DNA of 37,743 nucleotides from Eubacterium sp. (GTDB taxonomy: Bacteria > Bacillota > Clostridia > Lachnospirales > Lachnospiraceae), in assembly GCA_022764265.1 (NCBI GenBank), contig JALERO010000247.1:1-37743 (forward strand). Reading direction: 5' to 3'. The stretch's first letter is position 1. Each line of letters starts with the position of its first letter. Below the pieces are notes generated by a model. That model saw only the letters and a program-made list of their open reading frames with translations. It searched no databases and was not told the origin of the DNA. Position numbers and translations under genes: made by a program. Positions 25,781-34,495 of the stretch are shown piece after piece.

Positions 25781-28480
25781 TTGGAGGAAACTCGTCAAAA
25801 TCAGGAATCTCTTTTCTCCGGAAACGGACCGGATGAAAAAAACAGAGGCCATTTAAAGATTTTCTTCGGATATGCCGTTGGAGTGGGCAAAACCTTTGCC
25901 ATGTTGCAGGCTGCCAGAACAGCACAAGACAGAGGAATCGATGTGGTGATCGGATGTGTCAATTGCCATGGAAATTCCCAGATGGCTGGAACTCTTCAGG
26001 AATTTGAACAGATTCCGGAAAAAAATGGAAATCAATCTATTGTTTCTATAGAAGAATATTCAAATCCAGAGCTGAATCTGGATGCGGTCATGAAACGAAA
26101 TCCCTCCCTGGTTCTGGTGGATGAGCTTGCCCAAGTCAATAAAGATGGAAGCCGGCATGCCAGAAGATATCAGGACGTGGAAGAACTGCTCAAGGCAGGA
26201 ATCGACGTGTATACCACATTAAATGTGCAGCAGATCGAGAGTCTGAATGATATCGTGACGGAAGTCACCGGAAGAACGGAGAACCAGCGGATACCGGATG
26301 CGATATTTGATAATGCTGATCAGGTGCAGCTGGTGGATATTGAACCGGAGGAACTATTGGAGCGACTTCGGATCGAGGAACAATATGAGAATGAAATAAT
26401 AGGAGAGAATCCTCTTTTTTCCGTAGATGAACTGACCGTTTTCCGGGAACTTGCCCTGAGACGTTGTGCCGATCGCCTCAATGTACTTTCGGAAAACGCC
26501 AGACTTCGTCATGGCGGTGATTATCATACAGATGAACATATTTTAGTCTGCCTTTCCCCTTCTCCATCCAATATGAAAATTATCCGCACCGCAGCGAGAA
26601 TGGCAAAAGCCTTTCGGGGTTCCTTTACCGCCTTGTTCGTGGAGACCTCTGCTTCTGATCAGATGGGGGAGGAAAATAAAAAAAGATTACGAAATAATAT
26701 GCGTCTGGCGGAGCAGCTGGGTGCGAAAATTGAGACGGTTTACGGAGAGGATGTTCCCTTTCAGATTGCGGAATTTGCGAGACTTTCCGGCGTGTCTAAG
26801 ATCGTGATCGGGAAAAGTACTTTTTCCGGTAAATTGCCGGTTGGAAAGCTGACTTTAACTGATAAATTGATTGCTCAGGCACAGAATATCGATATTCATA
26901 TTATTCCGGACAGCGACTCAGCTGTGTCCTATCGAATGAAGAATAAAAAGAAGTTTTCTATTACCTTTAACTGGAAAGATGTGGTGAAGAGCATTATAAT
27001 GCTGATTATTGCCACAATTTTGGCATTTGGCTTCTGGAAGCTGGGGTTAAGCGAATCCAATATTATCATGATCTATATTCTTGGGGTGCTGATTACAGCA
27101 GTCATTACGACCCATCAGATTTATAGTCTGATCGCATCGGTTGTGAGTGTGATCATATTTAACTTTTTATATACGGAACCACGTTTTTCACTGCTGGCCT
27201 ATGACAAAGACTATCCTCTGACATTTTTGATCATGTTTTTGGCAGCATTTTTGACCGGAACTCTTGCCGTACAGCTGAAACGGCAGGCAAAACAGTCTGC
27301 GCGAGCGGCATATCGTACGAAAATCATGTTTGATACCAATCATTTATTGGAAAAGGTGCGTGAAAAATCACAGATTGTAGAGGTGACTGCGACACAGCTG
27401 ATGAAACTTCTCAATCGGGATATGATAATTTATCTGGTGGAAAAGGATAGATTACAGGAACCCCATTTTTTCTCGGTGACCGGAGAAAAAAGCGGAGAGG
27501 GGTATATGACGGAGAGCGAGAGGAATGTTGCTGACTGGGTATTTCATAATAATAAACATGCCGGTGCGACAACAGAGACCTTTTCCAATGCAGAATGTCT
27601 GTATTTATCCATTCGGACCAATGAAGGTGTGTATGGAATTGTGGGTATTGTTCTGGATGGAAATCCTCTGGATGCCTTTGAGAACAGTGTGCTTTTATCC
27701 ATTCTGGGTGAATGTGCTCTGGCATTGGAAAATGAAAAAAATGCAAGAGAGAAAGCAGAAGCGGCGCTGATGGCCGAAAAGGAGCAGCTTCGTGCCAACC
27801 TGCTCAGGTCCATCTCTCATGACCTGCGCACGCCTCTCACTTCGATTTCAGGAAATGCCAGCAATCTTTTGGCCAATGAAGGTCACTTTGATGAGAAGAC
27901 CAAAAAGCAGCTGTATTCGGATATTTATGACGATTCCATGTGGCTTTACAATCTGGTCGAAAACCTGCTTTCCGTCACGAAAATTGAAGAAGGAAGATTT
28001 CAGCTTCATCTCTCCACAGAGCTATTAGATGAGGTGATTACGGAATCTCTTCGACATATTAACCGGAAAAAAACCGAGCATCATATTATTGTCCGGCCTT
28101 CGGAAGAGTTTCTTCTGATCAAGGCAGATGCCCGGCTGATCATGCAGGTAATCATTAATCTTATCGATAATGCTATAAAATATACGCAGAAAGATTCTGA
28201 GATTCTTATTACAACCAGAAAGGAAAAGAATCAGGCCGTGGTCTGTATCGCAGATAACGGACCGGGCATCTCAGATGAAATGAAACCTTATATTTTTGAT
28301 ATGTTTTACAGTGGAGCAAAAAGTATTGCGGACAGCAGAAGAAGTCTCGGACTGGGATTGGCTTTGTGCAAATCCATTATTCAGGCCCATGGTGGTGTTC
28401 TGAAGGTGACGGACAATGTTCCCCATGGTGCCGTATTTACATTTTCTCTGCCCTTAGAGGAGGTAGATTTACATGAATAA
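25781..28480 (+). CDS. kdpD: Sensor histidine kinase KdpD
   Basis: An 899-residue K+/turgor sensor kinase. The N-terminal KdpD domain has Walker A GYAVGVGKTF (about 29-38) and LVDELAQVN; a universal-stress-like domain follows (about 240-370), then four membrane helices (about 397-500, DUF4118), a GAF-like part, and the kinase core with the phospho-acceptor His near residue 680 (SISHDLRTPLTS), an N box and DNGPGIS. The start is set at TTG 25781, because GAGGAG lies seven bases upstream; a GTG at 25766 would overlap that site. It overlaps kdpE by eight bases. No kdpFABC pump is nearby, so it probably controls the adjacent Ktr system or a distant pump. Confidence 0.94.
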   Translation: MEETRQNQESLFSGNGPDEKNRGHLKIFFGYAVGVGKTFAMLQAARTAQDRGIDVVIGCVNCHGNSQMAGTLQEFEQIPEKNGNQSIVSIEEYSNPELNLDAVMKRNPSLVLVDELAQVNKDGSRHARRYQDVEELLKAGIDVYTTLNVQQIESLNDIVTEVTGRTENQRIPDAIFDNADQVQLVDIEPEELLERLRIEEQYENEIIGENPLFSVDELTVFRELALRRCADRLNVLSENARLRHGGDYHTDEHILVCLSPSPSNMKIIRTAARMAKAFRGSFTALFVETSASDQMGEENKKRLRNNMRLAEQLGAKIETVYGEDVPFQIAEFARLSGVSKIVIGKSTFSGKLPVGKLTLTDKLIAQAQNIDIHIIPDSDSAVSYRMKNKKKFSITFNWKDVVKSIIMLIIATILAFGFWKLGLSESNIIMIYILGVLITAVITTHQIYSLIASVVSVIIFNFLYTEPRFSLLAYDKDYPLTFLIMFLAAFLTGTLAVQLKRQAKQSARAAYRTKIMFDTNHLLEKVREKSQIVEVTATQLMKLLNRDMIIYLVEKDRLQEPHFFSVTGEKSGEGYMTESERNVADWVFHNNKHAGATTETFSNAECLYLSIRTNEGVYGIVGIVLDGNPLDAFENSVLLSILGECALALENEKNAREKAEAALMAEKEQLRANLLRSISHDLRTPLTSISGNASNLLANEGHFDEKTKKQLYSDIYDDSMWLYNLVENLLSVTKIEEGRFQLHLSTELLDEVITESLRHINRKKTEHHIIVRPSEEFLLIKADARLIMQVIINLIDNAIKYTQKDSEILITTRKEKNQAVVCIADNGPGISDEMKPYIFDMFYSGAKSIADSRRSLGLGLALCKSIIQAHGGVLKVTDNVPHGAVFTFSLPLEEVDLHE

Positions 28481-29171
28481 AACCTTAATATTAGTTGTGG
28501 AGGATGACCGATCCATCCAGAATCTGATGGTGACCACCCTGAAGGCTCACGATTACAAATATCTGACAGCTGCCAATGGTGAGACTGCCATTTTGGAGGC
28601 TTCTTCTCACAATCCGGATATCATTCTGCTGGATCTGGGACTGCCGGATATGGATGGAATTGATATAATAAAAAAAATCAGAACCTGGTCTGATGTGCCC
28701 ATTATCGTGATCAGTGCCAGAAGTGAGGACACCGATAAGATTGAAGCCCTGGATGCGGGAGCCGATGACTATCTGACTAAACCCTTTTCTGTCGAAGAAC
28801 TGCTGGCAAGACTGAGGGTGACAGAGAGAAGGCTGGCGGCGATGCAGGGAAAACAGATGACGGATTCTGTGTTCATCAACGGAAAGCTGCGAGTGGATTA
28901 CTCTGCCGGCTGTGCTTACCTGGATGATGAGGAGTTGCATTTGACCCCGATTGAATATAAATTATTGTGTCTCCTTTCCAGAAATGTAGGAAAAGTATTG
29001 ACACACACCTTTATCACGCAGCAGATCTGGGGACACAGCTGGGAGAATGATATCGCATCTTTGCGGGTATTTATGGCTACCTTGCGGAAAAAACTGGATA
29101 AAAATGCCGATTCGGTACAGTATATTCAAACCCATATCGGTGTGGGATACCGGATGCTTAAAGTGGAATAA
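28473..29171 (+). CDS. kdpE: Response regulator KdpE (OmpR family)
   Basis: A 232-residue two-component regulator. The receiver domain has the acidic pair Glu10/Asp11 (VVEDD), phosphoacceptor Asp54 (LLDLGLPDMDG) and Lys of DDYLTKPF; the C-terminal winged helix (about 130-232: LTPIEYKLLCLLSRNVGKVLTH) binds DNA. It pairs with the overlapping kdpD. In Firmicutes that lack or separate kdpFABC, KdpDE can act as a general K+ or stress regulator. The next gene starts 26 bases on. Confidence 0.95.
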   Translation: MNKTLILVVEDDRSIQNLMVTTLKAHDYKYLTAANGETAILEASSHNPDIILLDLGLPDMDGIDIIKKIRTWSDVPIIVISARSEDTDKIEALDAGADDYLTKPFSVEELLARLRVTERRLAAMQGKQMTDSVFINGKLRVDYSAGCAYLDDEELHLTPIEYKLLCLLSRNVGKVLTHTFITQQIWGHSWENDIASLRVFMATLRKKLDKNADSVQYIQTHIGVGYRMLKVE

Positions 29172-29197
29172 GAGAATAGAAAAAGGAGAAAACAAAA

Positions 29198-30322
29198 ATG
29201 AGCGCAAAAAAATTAGGTTTTGGATTAATGCGTCTGCCTTCTCTGGATCCAAATGATCCTTCCAAAATTGATCTGGAACAGACCAAACAGATGGTGGACA
29301 CATTTCTTGAACGAGGCTTTACATATTTTGATACCGCATGGATGTACTGTGGCTTTCAGAGTGAGAATGCAACAAAGGAAGTATTGGTAGACAGGCATCC
29401 GAGGGACAGCTTTACCCTGGCAACAAAACTGCATGCAGGATACATTAAGACAAAAGAAGATCGTGACCGCATTTTTAATGAGCAAAGGAAAAAGACCGGC
29501 GCCACATTTTTTGATTATTATCTCCTTCACGATGTGGGAGTAGAACATTATGAAATCTATAAAAAACTGGATTGCTTCCAGTGGCTGCGGGAGAAAAAAG
29601 AGCAGGGACTGGTGAAAAAGATCGGCTTTTCCTTCCATGATACTGCAGAACTCTTGGACAAGGTTTTGACAGAACAGCCAGGTATGGAGTTCGTGCAGCT
29701 TCAGATCAATTATCTGGATTGGGACAGTGAGGGCATCCAGTCCCGTAAATGCTATGAGGTGGCAAAGAAACATAACGTTCCGGTCATCGTCATGGAACCG
29801 GTAAAAGGCGGCACCCTTGCTCAGGTTCCGAAATCGGTGGAAAAGATGTTTAAAGAGTATCATCCGGAACTTTCGGTGCCATCCTGGGCCATTCGTTTCG
29901 CGGCCAGCCTTGATAATGTCATGATGGTTTTAAGCGGCATGAGTAATATGGAACAGATGCTGGATAACCTAAGTTATATGGAAAACTTTCAGCCTCTGGA
30001 TGAGCGAGAGCAGCAGATCGTCCTGCAGGCGGTGAACCTGATCAATGAAAACATCGCTGTGCCATGTACCGGATGTTCCTATTGTACCGATGGATGCCCG
30101 ATGAATATTGCGATTCCGAAATACTTTTCTTTATACAATGCCGATCTGCAGGAAATCAAAGAGAAATCCTGGACACCACAGGGAGAATACTATGATAATC
30201 TTACGAAGTCCTTTGGAAAAGCCAGTGACTGCATTGCCTGTGGTCAGTGTGAGTCGGCCTGCCCGCAGCATCTGCCGATTATTGAGCATTTAAAAACGGT
30301 GGCAGGTCATTTTGAGGAGTAA
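29198..30322 (+). CDS. Aldo/keto reductase with C-terminal double Fe-S domain
   Basis: A 374-residue oxidoreductase. The barrel carries the catalytic tetrad Asp45, Tyr50, Lys77 and His111, which reduces a carbonyl using NAD(P)H. The C-terminal part adds eight cysteines in two ferredoxin-like sets: 290, 293, 296, 300 and 345, 348, 351, 355, probably two [4Fe-4S] clusters. It belongs to the group of AKR-ferredoxin fusions common in clostridia, where an electron carrier can replace or supplement NAD(P)H; the substrate is unknown. AGGAG precedes the ATG. Its final GAGGAG codons are the ribosome binding site of larB, so the two genes are coupled. Confidence 0.93.
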   Translation: MSAKKLGFGLMRLPSLDPNDPSKIDLEQTKQMVDTFLERGFTYFDTAWMYCGFQSENATKEVLVDRHPRDSFTLATKLHAGYIKTKEDRDRIFNEQRKKTGATFFDYYLLHDVGVEHYEIYKKLDCFQWLREKKEQGLVKKIGFSFHDTAELLDKVLTEQPGMEFVQLQINYLDWDSEGIQSRKCYEVAKKHNVPVIVMEPVKGGTLAQVPKSVEKMFKEYHPELSVPSWAIRFAASLDNVMMVLSGMSNMEQMLDNLSYMENFQPLDEREQQIVLQAVNLINENIAVPCTGCSYCTDGCPMNIAIPKYFSLYNADLQEIKEKSWTPQGEYYDNLTKSFGKASDCIACGQCESACPQHLPIIEHLKTVAGHFEE

Positions 30323-30327
30323 TTGCA

Positions 30328-31122
30328 TTGGAAACCAGAGAAGTTTTAAATCAATTGAAAGACGGAAAAATCTCCGTCGAGGAAGCGGAACGATTTTTTA
30401 AGCGCCAGCCTTATGAAGAGCTGGGCTATGCCAAATTAGATACCCACCGGGAGATTCGCTCCGGCTTTCCGGAAGTGATATATTGCAGCGGAAAGCCCGA
30501 TGAATATCTGGTATCGATCTATCAGAAAATGTACCAGGAGAACGGGGAAGTGTTTGGAACCAGAGCCAGTGAGCATCAATTTGAGCTGGTGAAGAAAGTC
30601 ATCCCATCCGTGGAATATGATAAGGTCTCCCGAATTCTGAAAGTGGAGAAAGAGAAAAAACGAATTGGAAAAATTGCGGTCTGCAGTGCCGGAACCGCAG
30701 ATATTCCGGTGGCCGAGGAAGCAGCACAGACCGCAGAATATTTTGGGGCGAATGTAGATCGCATCTTTGATGTGGGTGTCAGCGGAATTCATCGTCTGTT
30801 ATCAAGAGTGGAGGCAATTCAGGAAGCCAATTGTGTGATTGCCGTTGCCGGTATGGAAGGAGCCCTTGCCAGTGTGCTGGGCGGCCTTGTGAGTAATCCG
30901 GTGATTGCCGTTCCCACCTCTGTCGGTTACGGTGCCAGCTTTCACGGCGTGTCGGCGCTTCTAACCATGATTAACTCCTGTGCCAACGGTGTGGCGGTGG
31001 TCAATATCGATAACGGATATGGCGCCGGTTACCTGGCAACCCAGATTAACCGTCTGGCAGCTTACGGATCTCAAAGAGGTATTGAAAATGAATCAGAACA
31101 TGACGGAAGCCGGCTTAAGTAA
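30328..31122 (+). CDS. larB: Nickel-pincer cofactor biosynthesis protein LarB
   Basis: A 264-residue LarB. It carboxylates and hydrolyses nicotinic acid adenine dinucleotide to give pyridine dicarboxylate mononucleotide, the first step of the Ni pincer cofactor. The C-terminal half is PurE-like (VCSAGTADIPVAEEA, VAGMEGALASVLGGL, VPTSVGYGASFHGVSALL). The start is TTG with GAGGAG eight bases upstream. It overlaps larE by 35 bases in another frame. Confidence 0.95.
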   Translation: METREVLNQLKDGKISVEEAERFFKRQPYEELGYAKLDTHREIRSGFPEVIYCSGKPDEYLVSIYQKMYQENGEVFGTRASEHQFELVKKVIPSVEYDKVSRILKVEKEKKRIGKIAVCSAGTADIPVAEEAAQTAEYFGANVDRIFDVGVSGIHRLLSRVEAIQEANCVIAVAGMEGALASVLGGLVSNPVIAVPTSVGYGASFHGVSALLTMINSCANGVAVVNIDNGYGAGYLATQINRLAAYGSQRGIENESEHDGSRLK

Positions 31123-31924
31123 AACGGCTATTGACAAAATGGAACATCTGAAATCCATCTTTCAGGAAATGGGGCGGGTTGCCATCGCCTTTTCCGGCGG
31201 AGTGGACTCTACCTTCTTATTGAAAACAGCCCATGATCTGTTAGGGGAAAATGCCATTGCCCTGACCGTCCGTTCCAGGGTATTTCCCGAAAGAGAACTT
31301 CAGGAAGCAAAGAATTTCTGCCGACAGGAAGGAATCCGGCAAATTGTGCTTTCTTTTGATGAACTTAAGGTAGAAGGCTTTCGAGACAATCCGCCGAATC
31401 GATGCTATCTATGTAAAACGGCATTGTTTCAGGCAATGAAGGAAAAAGCACAAGAAGAGGGAATTCAGATAATAGCGGAGGGTTCCAACATGGATGACCT
31501 GGGCGATTACCGGCCGGGTCTGAAGGCTGTAGCGGAGCTTGGAATTCGAAGTCCTCTCCGGGAAGCGGAACTGACAAAAAGCGAGATACGCTTACTATCA
31601 AAACAATTAAACCTGTCAACCTGGGAGAAGCCCTCCTTTGCCTGTCTGGCATCCCGTTTTGTGTACGGAGAACAGATCACAAAGGAGAAATTAGGGATGG
31701 TGGAGCAGGCAGAGCAGCTATTGCTGGATCTGGGGTTCCGACAGATGCGAGTGCGGATACATGGAAATCTTGCCAGAATCGAAGTCCTTCCGGAAGACAT
31801 TTCCCGATTTATGAAACCAGAACTGCGAGAGACAATCCAACGCAAATTTCGAGAATATGGGTTTGCCTATGTCTCCCTTGACCTGAAAGGCTACCGGACC
31901 GGCAGTATGAATGAAATATTATGA
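31088..31924 (+). CDS. larE: Sulfur transferase LarE (nickel-pincer cofactor)
   Basis: A 278-residue PP-loop ATPase. SGGVDST at 36-42 binds ATP to adenylate the substrate before sulfur is inserted. Cys186 (KPSFACLASR) matches the sacrificial cysteine of the L. plantarum enzyme. Cys106 and Cys109 (NRCYLCK) are also present, giving the three-cysteine arrangement of LarE proteins that carry a Fe-S cluster and recycle sulfur instead of consuming themselves. The ATG at 31088 has AAAGAGG eight bases upstream and lies inside larB; a longer frame from 30980 reads only through larB. Confidence 0.94.
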   Translation: MNQNMTEAGLSKTAIDKMEHLKSIFQEMGRVAIAFSGGVDSTFLLKTAHDLLGENAIALTVRSRVFPERELQEAKNFCRQEGIRQIVLSFDELKVEGFRDNPPNRCYLCKTALFQAMKEKAQEEGIQIIAEGSNMDDLGDYRPGLKAVAELGIRSPLREAELTKSEIRLLSKQLNLSTWEKPSFACLASRFVYGEQITKEKLGMVEQAEQLLLDLGFRQMRVRIHGNLARIEVLPEDISRFMKPELRETIQRKFREYGFAYVSLDLKGYRTGSMNEIL

Positions 31925-31933
31925 GGAAATAAA

Positions 31934-33250
31934 ATGATGAATCAATTATATTTGGAGTGCAATGCAGGAATCAGCGGTGATATGATGGTCGCGGCGCTTT
32001 TGGACTTGTATGGAAACAGCGATCATTTGAAATCTGTTCTACACACCATTCCAGTCGAAGGATTTTCCGTAGAAATCAGCCGGGTAAAAAAGGGCGGATT
32101 GGATTGCAGTGATTTCAATGTGATTTTGGATAAGGAACATGAAAATCACGATCATGATATGGAATATCTTCATGGACACCATCATGAACATCATGGAGAA
32201 GACCACCATCACCATGAAGAAGAGCATCATCATGAGGGCGAGCATCATCACCATGGGGATGAGCATCGCCACCATAGTCATGTTCATCGGGGAATGGCAG
32301 AAGTGACCGATATTATCCAACGGACCCAGATGACGGAAAATGCGAGAGCGATTGCTCTGAAAATCTTTGGAATTATTGGAGAGGCAGAAGCGAAGGCCCA
32401 TGGAGTTTCTGTGGATCAGGTTCATTTTCACGAAGTGGGTGCGGTAGATTCCATTGTGGATGTGATTTCTGTGGCAGTCTGCCTGGATGATTTAAATGTT
32501 GAACAAGTGATTATTCCAAAACTCTGTGAGGGAACCGGAACGGTTCGTTGTCAGCATGGTGTTCTGCCAATTCCGGTTCCGGCTGTGGCCAATATCATAG
32601 AAAAGTACGGATTAAATCTGGAAATCATGGATGTAAAAGGAGAATTCGTGACACCGACCGGTGCCGCAATCGCAGCGGCGATTCAGACAGCCAATCAGCT
32701 CCCGGACCCATTTCGGATCAAGAAAATCGGTATGGGTGCCGGAAAACGTACCTATGAACGACCAAGTATCTTGCGGGCGATGCTCATTGAAACGCCAAAA
32801 GAGATATCGCCACAAAAGGATTATATTTACAAGCTGGAAAGCAATATCGATGACTGTACCGGAGAAGCACTGGGCTATGTTATGGAACAATTACTGGAAG
32901 CAGGAGCCAGAGATGTCCACTATCATCCGGTCTATATGAAAAAGAATCGACCTGCATGGCAGCTTAATGTGATCTGCTGTGAGGAAGATATTCCAAAGCT
33001 GGAACAGATAATTTTCCGAGAAACTACCACTATCGGAATCCGGAGAATTGCCATGGAGCGCAGCGTTTTACCACGGGAAAAGAAAACGGTGGAGACAAAA
33101 TACGGAAAGGCAGAAGTCAAGGTTTGTGTTCTGGAAGAGGAGATAAGATGCTATCCGGAATATGAGAGTGTTGTTGGAATCTGTAAAGAAAAAGGACTTT
33201 CTTACCAGGAGGTCTATCGCGAGATCATCCGGGTGTGTGAAGAACAATAA
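31934..33250 (+). CDS. larC: Nickel insertion protein LarC, uninterrupted
   Basis: A 438-residue LarC that loads nickel into the pincer cofactor. The start YLECNAGISGDMMVAALLDL and the VTPTGAAIAAA segment are family marks. Residues 69-118 contain about 25 histidines and probably store or pass on Ni2+. In L. plantarum the protein requires a programmed frameshift between larC1 and larC2; here it is one continuous reading frame. AGGA is seven bases before the ATG. The client enzyme LarA is not in the window. Confidence 0.95.
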   Translation: MMNQLYLECNAGISGDMMVAALLDLYGNSDHLKSVLHTIPVEGFSVEISRVKKGGLDCSDFNVILDKEHENHDHDMEYLHGHHHEHHGEDHHHHEEEHHHEGEHHHHGDEHRHHSHVHRGMAEVTDIIQRTQMTENARAIALKIFGIIGEAEAKAHGVSVDQVHFHEVGAVDSIVDVISVAVCLDDLNVEQVIIPKLCEGTGTVRCQHGVLPIPVPAVANIIEKYGLNLEIMDVKGEFVTPTGAAIAAAIQTANQLPDPFRIKKIGMGAGKRTYERPSILRAMLIETPKEISPQKDYIYKLESNIDDCTGEALGYVMEQLLEAGARDVHYHPVYMKKNRPAWQLNVICCEEDIPKLEQIIFRETTTIGIRRIAMERSVLPREKKTVETKYGKAEVKVCVLEEEIRCYPEYESVVGICKEKGLSYQEVYREIIRVCEEQ

Positions 33251-33256
33251 ATGAAT

Positions 33257-33310
33257 AAGGGGGGGAGACGACTGTAATGCTTTAAAAGCTTTTTCCTGCG
33301 TCTCCCCCTT
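33257..33310 (+). terminator. Terminator after larC, shared with the converging yqeY
   Basis: GGGGGAGACG pairs with CGTCTCCCCC around a 28-base interior that contains a smaller AAAAGCTTTT hairpin; flanking A and T bases extend it both ways. It lies between two converging genes, larC and yqeY, and can serve both. Confidence 0.85.
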
Positions 33311-33323
33311 CTTAAATTATAAA

Positions 33324-33761
33324 TTATTTACATAGTTCCCCGACAATCTGATTAATCAGCTTTCCGTCGGCTTTGCCTTTCAGCTCGCCCATAACATTTT
33401 TCATAATCTGACCACGGTTTTTGGTAGCGACAACGTCAGCGTATTTGGTGGTGAGAATTTCACGAATTTCATCGGCACTGAGCAGCTTCGGAGCATATTC
33501 ATTCATGATATCATATCTTGCCTGATATTCGGCTTTTAATTCAGCGCGAGAATCCGGGCAGGTGTCAATTTGTTCTTTAACAGATTTGATCTCTTTTAAA
33601 ATGACACGGTCAACCAGCTCTTCCGGAATGTTATCCCGGCAGCCTTCATCAATGGCAACCTTTTTTGCAGCGGAAATTAATGCAGAAATCGCATCCTTTC
33701 TTATCTTATCCTTTGCCTTCATGGCAGCAACCATATCGGATCTCATTTTTTCAATTGTCAT
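33324..33761 (-). CDS. yqeY: GatB/YqeY domain protein
   Basis: A 145-residue protein of the YqeY family, the helical tRNA-binding tail domain of the amidotransferase subunit GatB in free form. MRSDMVAAMKAKDKIRKDAISAL, a central YDIMNEYAPKLLSADEI and MKNVMGELKGKADGKLINQIV are the usual blocks. Its role in translation is not firmly known. The ATG at 33761 gives the normal family length; a longer frame from 33821 adds 20 unconserved residues across an inverted repeat, so it is rejected. It has its own promoter and runs toward the larC terminator. Confidence 0.92.
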   Translation of the reverse strand: MTIEKMRSDMVAAMKAKDKIRKDAISALISAAKKVAIDEGCRDNIPEELVDRVILKEIKSVKEQIDTCPDSRAELKAEYQARYDIMNEYAPKLLSADEIREILTTKYADVVATKNRGQIMKNVMGELKGKADGKLINQIVGELCK

Positions 33762-33788
33762 AATAACACTTCTTTCTATTTTTAATTT

Positions 33789-33819
33789 GGTAACAAAGTC
33801 TTTTGATTCATTTGTTACC
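33789..33819 (-). promoter_or_regulatory. Inverted repeat in the yqeY leader
   Basis: GGTAACAAA at 33789-33797 and TTTGTTACC at 33811-33819 form a perfect 9 bp pair around 13 bases. It lies about 13-43 bases after the predicted start site and could be a regulatory hairpin or an operator. Confidence 0.55.
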
Positions 33820-33838
33820 ATATTTGATCACAAACCTT

Positions 33839-33866
33839 ATTATAATTCACAGGAAAAAAATGTCAA
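33839..33866 (-). promoter_or_regulatory. yqeY promoter
   Basis: On the minus strand: TTGACA, 16 bases, TATAAT, both perfect. The -35 lies over the last codon region of the upstream marR gene. Confidence 0.85.
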
Positions 33867-34309
33867 TATCCTTCCTGGGGATGAAAAGTAGCTTTTTGAA
33901 AACATTCTGTCAGTTTTTTCTGAAGCCGGACATATTCTTTCGCATCTTCAGGTCCTAAAAGCTCCAGCATCCATGCCATCCGGTCGAGAATGGCCTGCTG
34001 ATGCTTTCTGGTGATCGCCGCCCCTTTTTCTGTCAGAGTGACAATGGTCTGACGGCTGTTATTCGGATCCTTTGTCCGGGTAATGATTTCTGTTTCCTCC
34101 AGACAGTTGAGTATCTTTGCGATACGGGCGGAACTGACGGACATTCTTGTGCTGATATCTTTGGGATATGCCTGATTCCCATTCATGGCAAGATATATTA
34201 AAACATAGATTTCTCCCTGCATCATCTTGGATAATTGACGGTTTTCACGCATTTGAGGCATATCGGTTCTTAATTCCATCCATTCTCTGGCGAGTGTATA
34301 ATAATTCAT
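33863..34309 (-). CDS. MarR family transcriptional regulator
   Basis: A 148-residue winged-helix regulator. Helices and wing are recognisable: LIYLAMNGNQAYPKDISTRMSVSSARIAKILNCLEETEIITR, then DPNNSRQTIVTLTEKGAAIT, and a C-terminal dimerisation helix. The ligand is unknown. GGAGG lies upstream of the ATG. It is divergent from the small winged-helix gene at 34496 and shares a 150-base control region with two related palindromes, the pattern of autoregulation. Confidence 0.93.
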   Translation of the reverse strand: MNYYTLAREWMELRTDMPQMRENRQLSKMMQGEIYVLIYLAMNGNQAYPKDISTRMSVSSARIAKILNCLEETEIITRTKDPNNSRQTIVTLTEKGAAITRKHQQAILDRMAWMLELLGPEDAKEYVRLQKKLTECFQKATFHPQEGY

Positions 34310-34341
34310 AAAATGGCCTCCAAATCCTAGTTTTGTTAGTA

Positions 34342-34370
34342 ATCATAGCTTTTTAAAAAAAGTTTGTCAA
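34342..34370 (-). promoter_or_regulatory. marR promoter with a MarR-like box
   Basis: On the minus strand: TTGACA, 17 bases, TATGAT. The -10 overlaps the imperfect palindrome at 34335-34349 (GTTAGTAATCATAGC on the plus strand), whose complement resembles the operator at 34456. Confidence 0.75.
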
Positions 34371-34413
34371 GAAGAGGTTAACTGGTATAGATGTGATACC
34401 AAGAAAAAAATGC

Positions 34414-34470
34414 TTGACAAATTTCCATTCTGTGATAGAATTCCTCAATAAGAAAGCTAATATTGTTAGC
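34414..34470 (+). promoter_or_regulatory. Promoter and operator of the small winged-helix gene
   Basis: TTGACA at 34414-34419, 16 bases, TAGAAT at 34436-34441. Just after the predicted start lies the palindrome GCTAA-TATTG-TTAGC (34456-34470). The inverse of the box at the marR -10 matches this palindrome at ten of 15 positions, so MarR may bind both. A second inverted pair, GGTAT/ATACC at 34384-34400, lies between the two promoters. Confidence 0.7.
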
Positions 34471-34495
34471 TATTGAATGGAGCAGGAGGTTGTTT

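Noticed and set aside
30980-31087. Longer N-terminus for LarE
   Set aside because: It would be read out of frame through larB; the ATG at 31088 has a good ribosome binding site and the family's usual start.
32039-32431. Minus-strand Met-rich frame opposite the larC histidine tract
   Set aside because: His codons read in reverse give Met and Val; this is a composition artefact.
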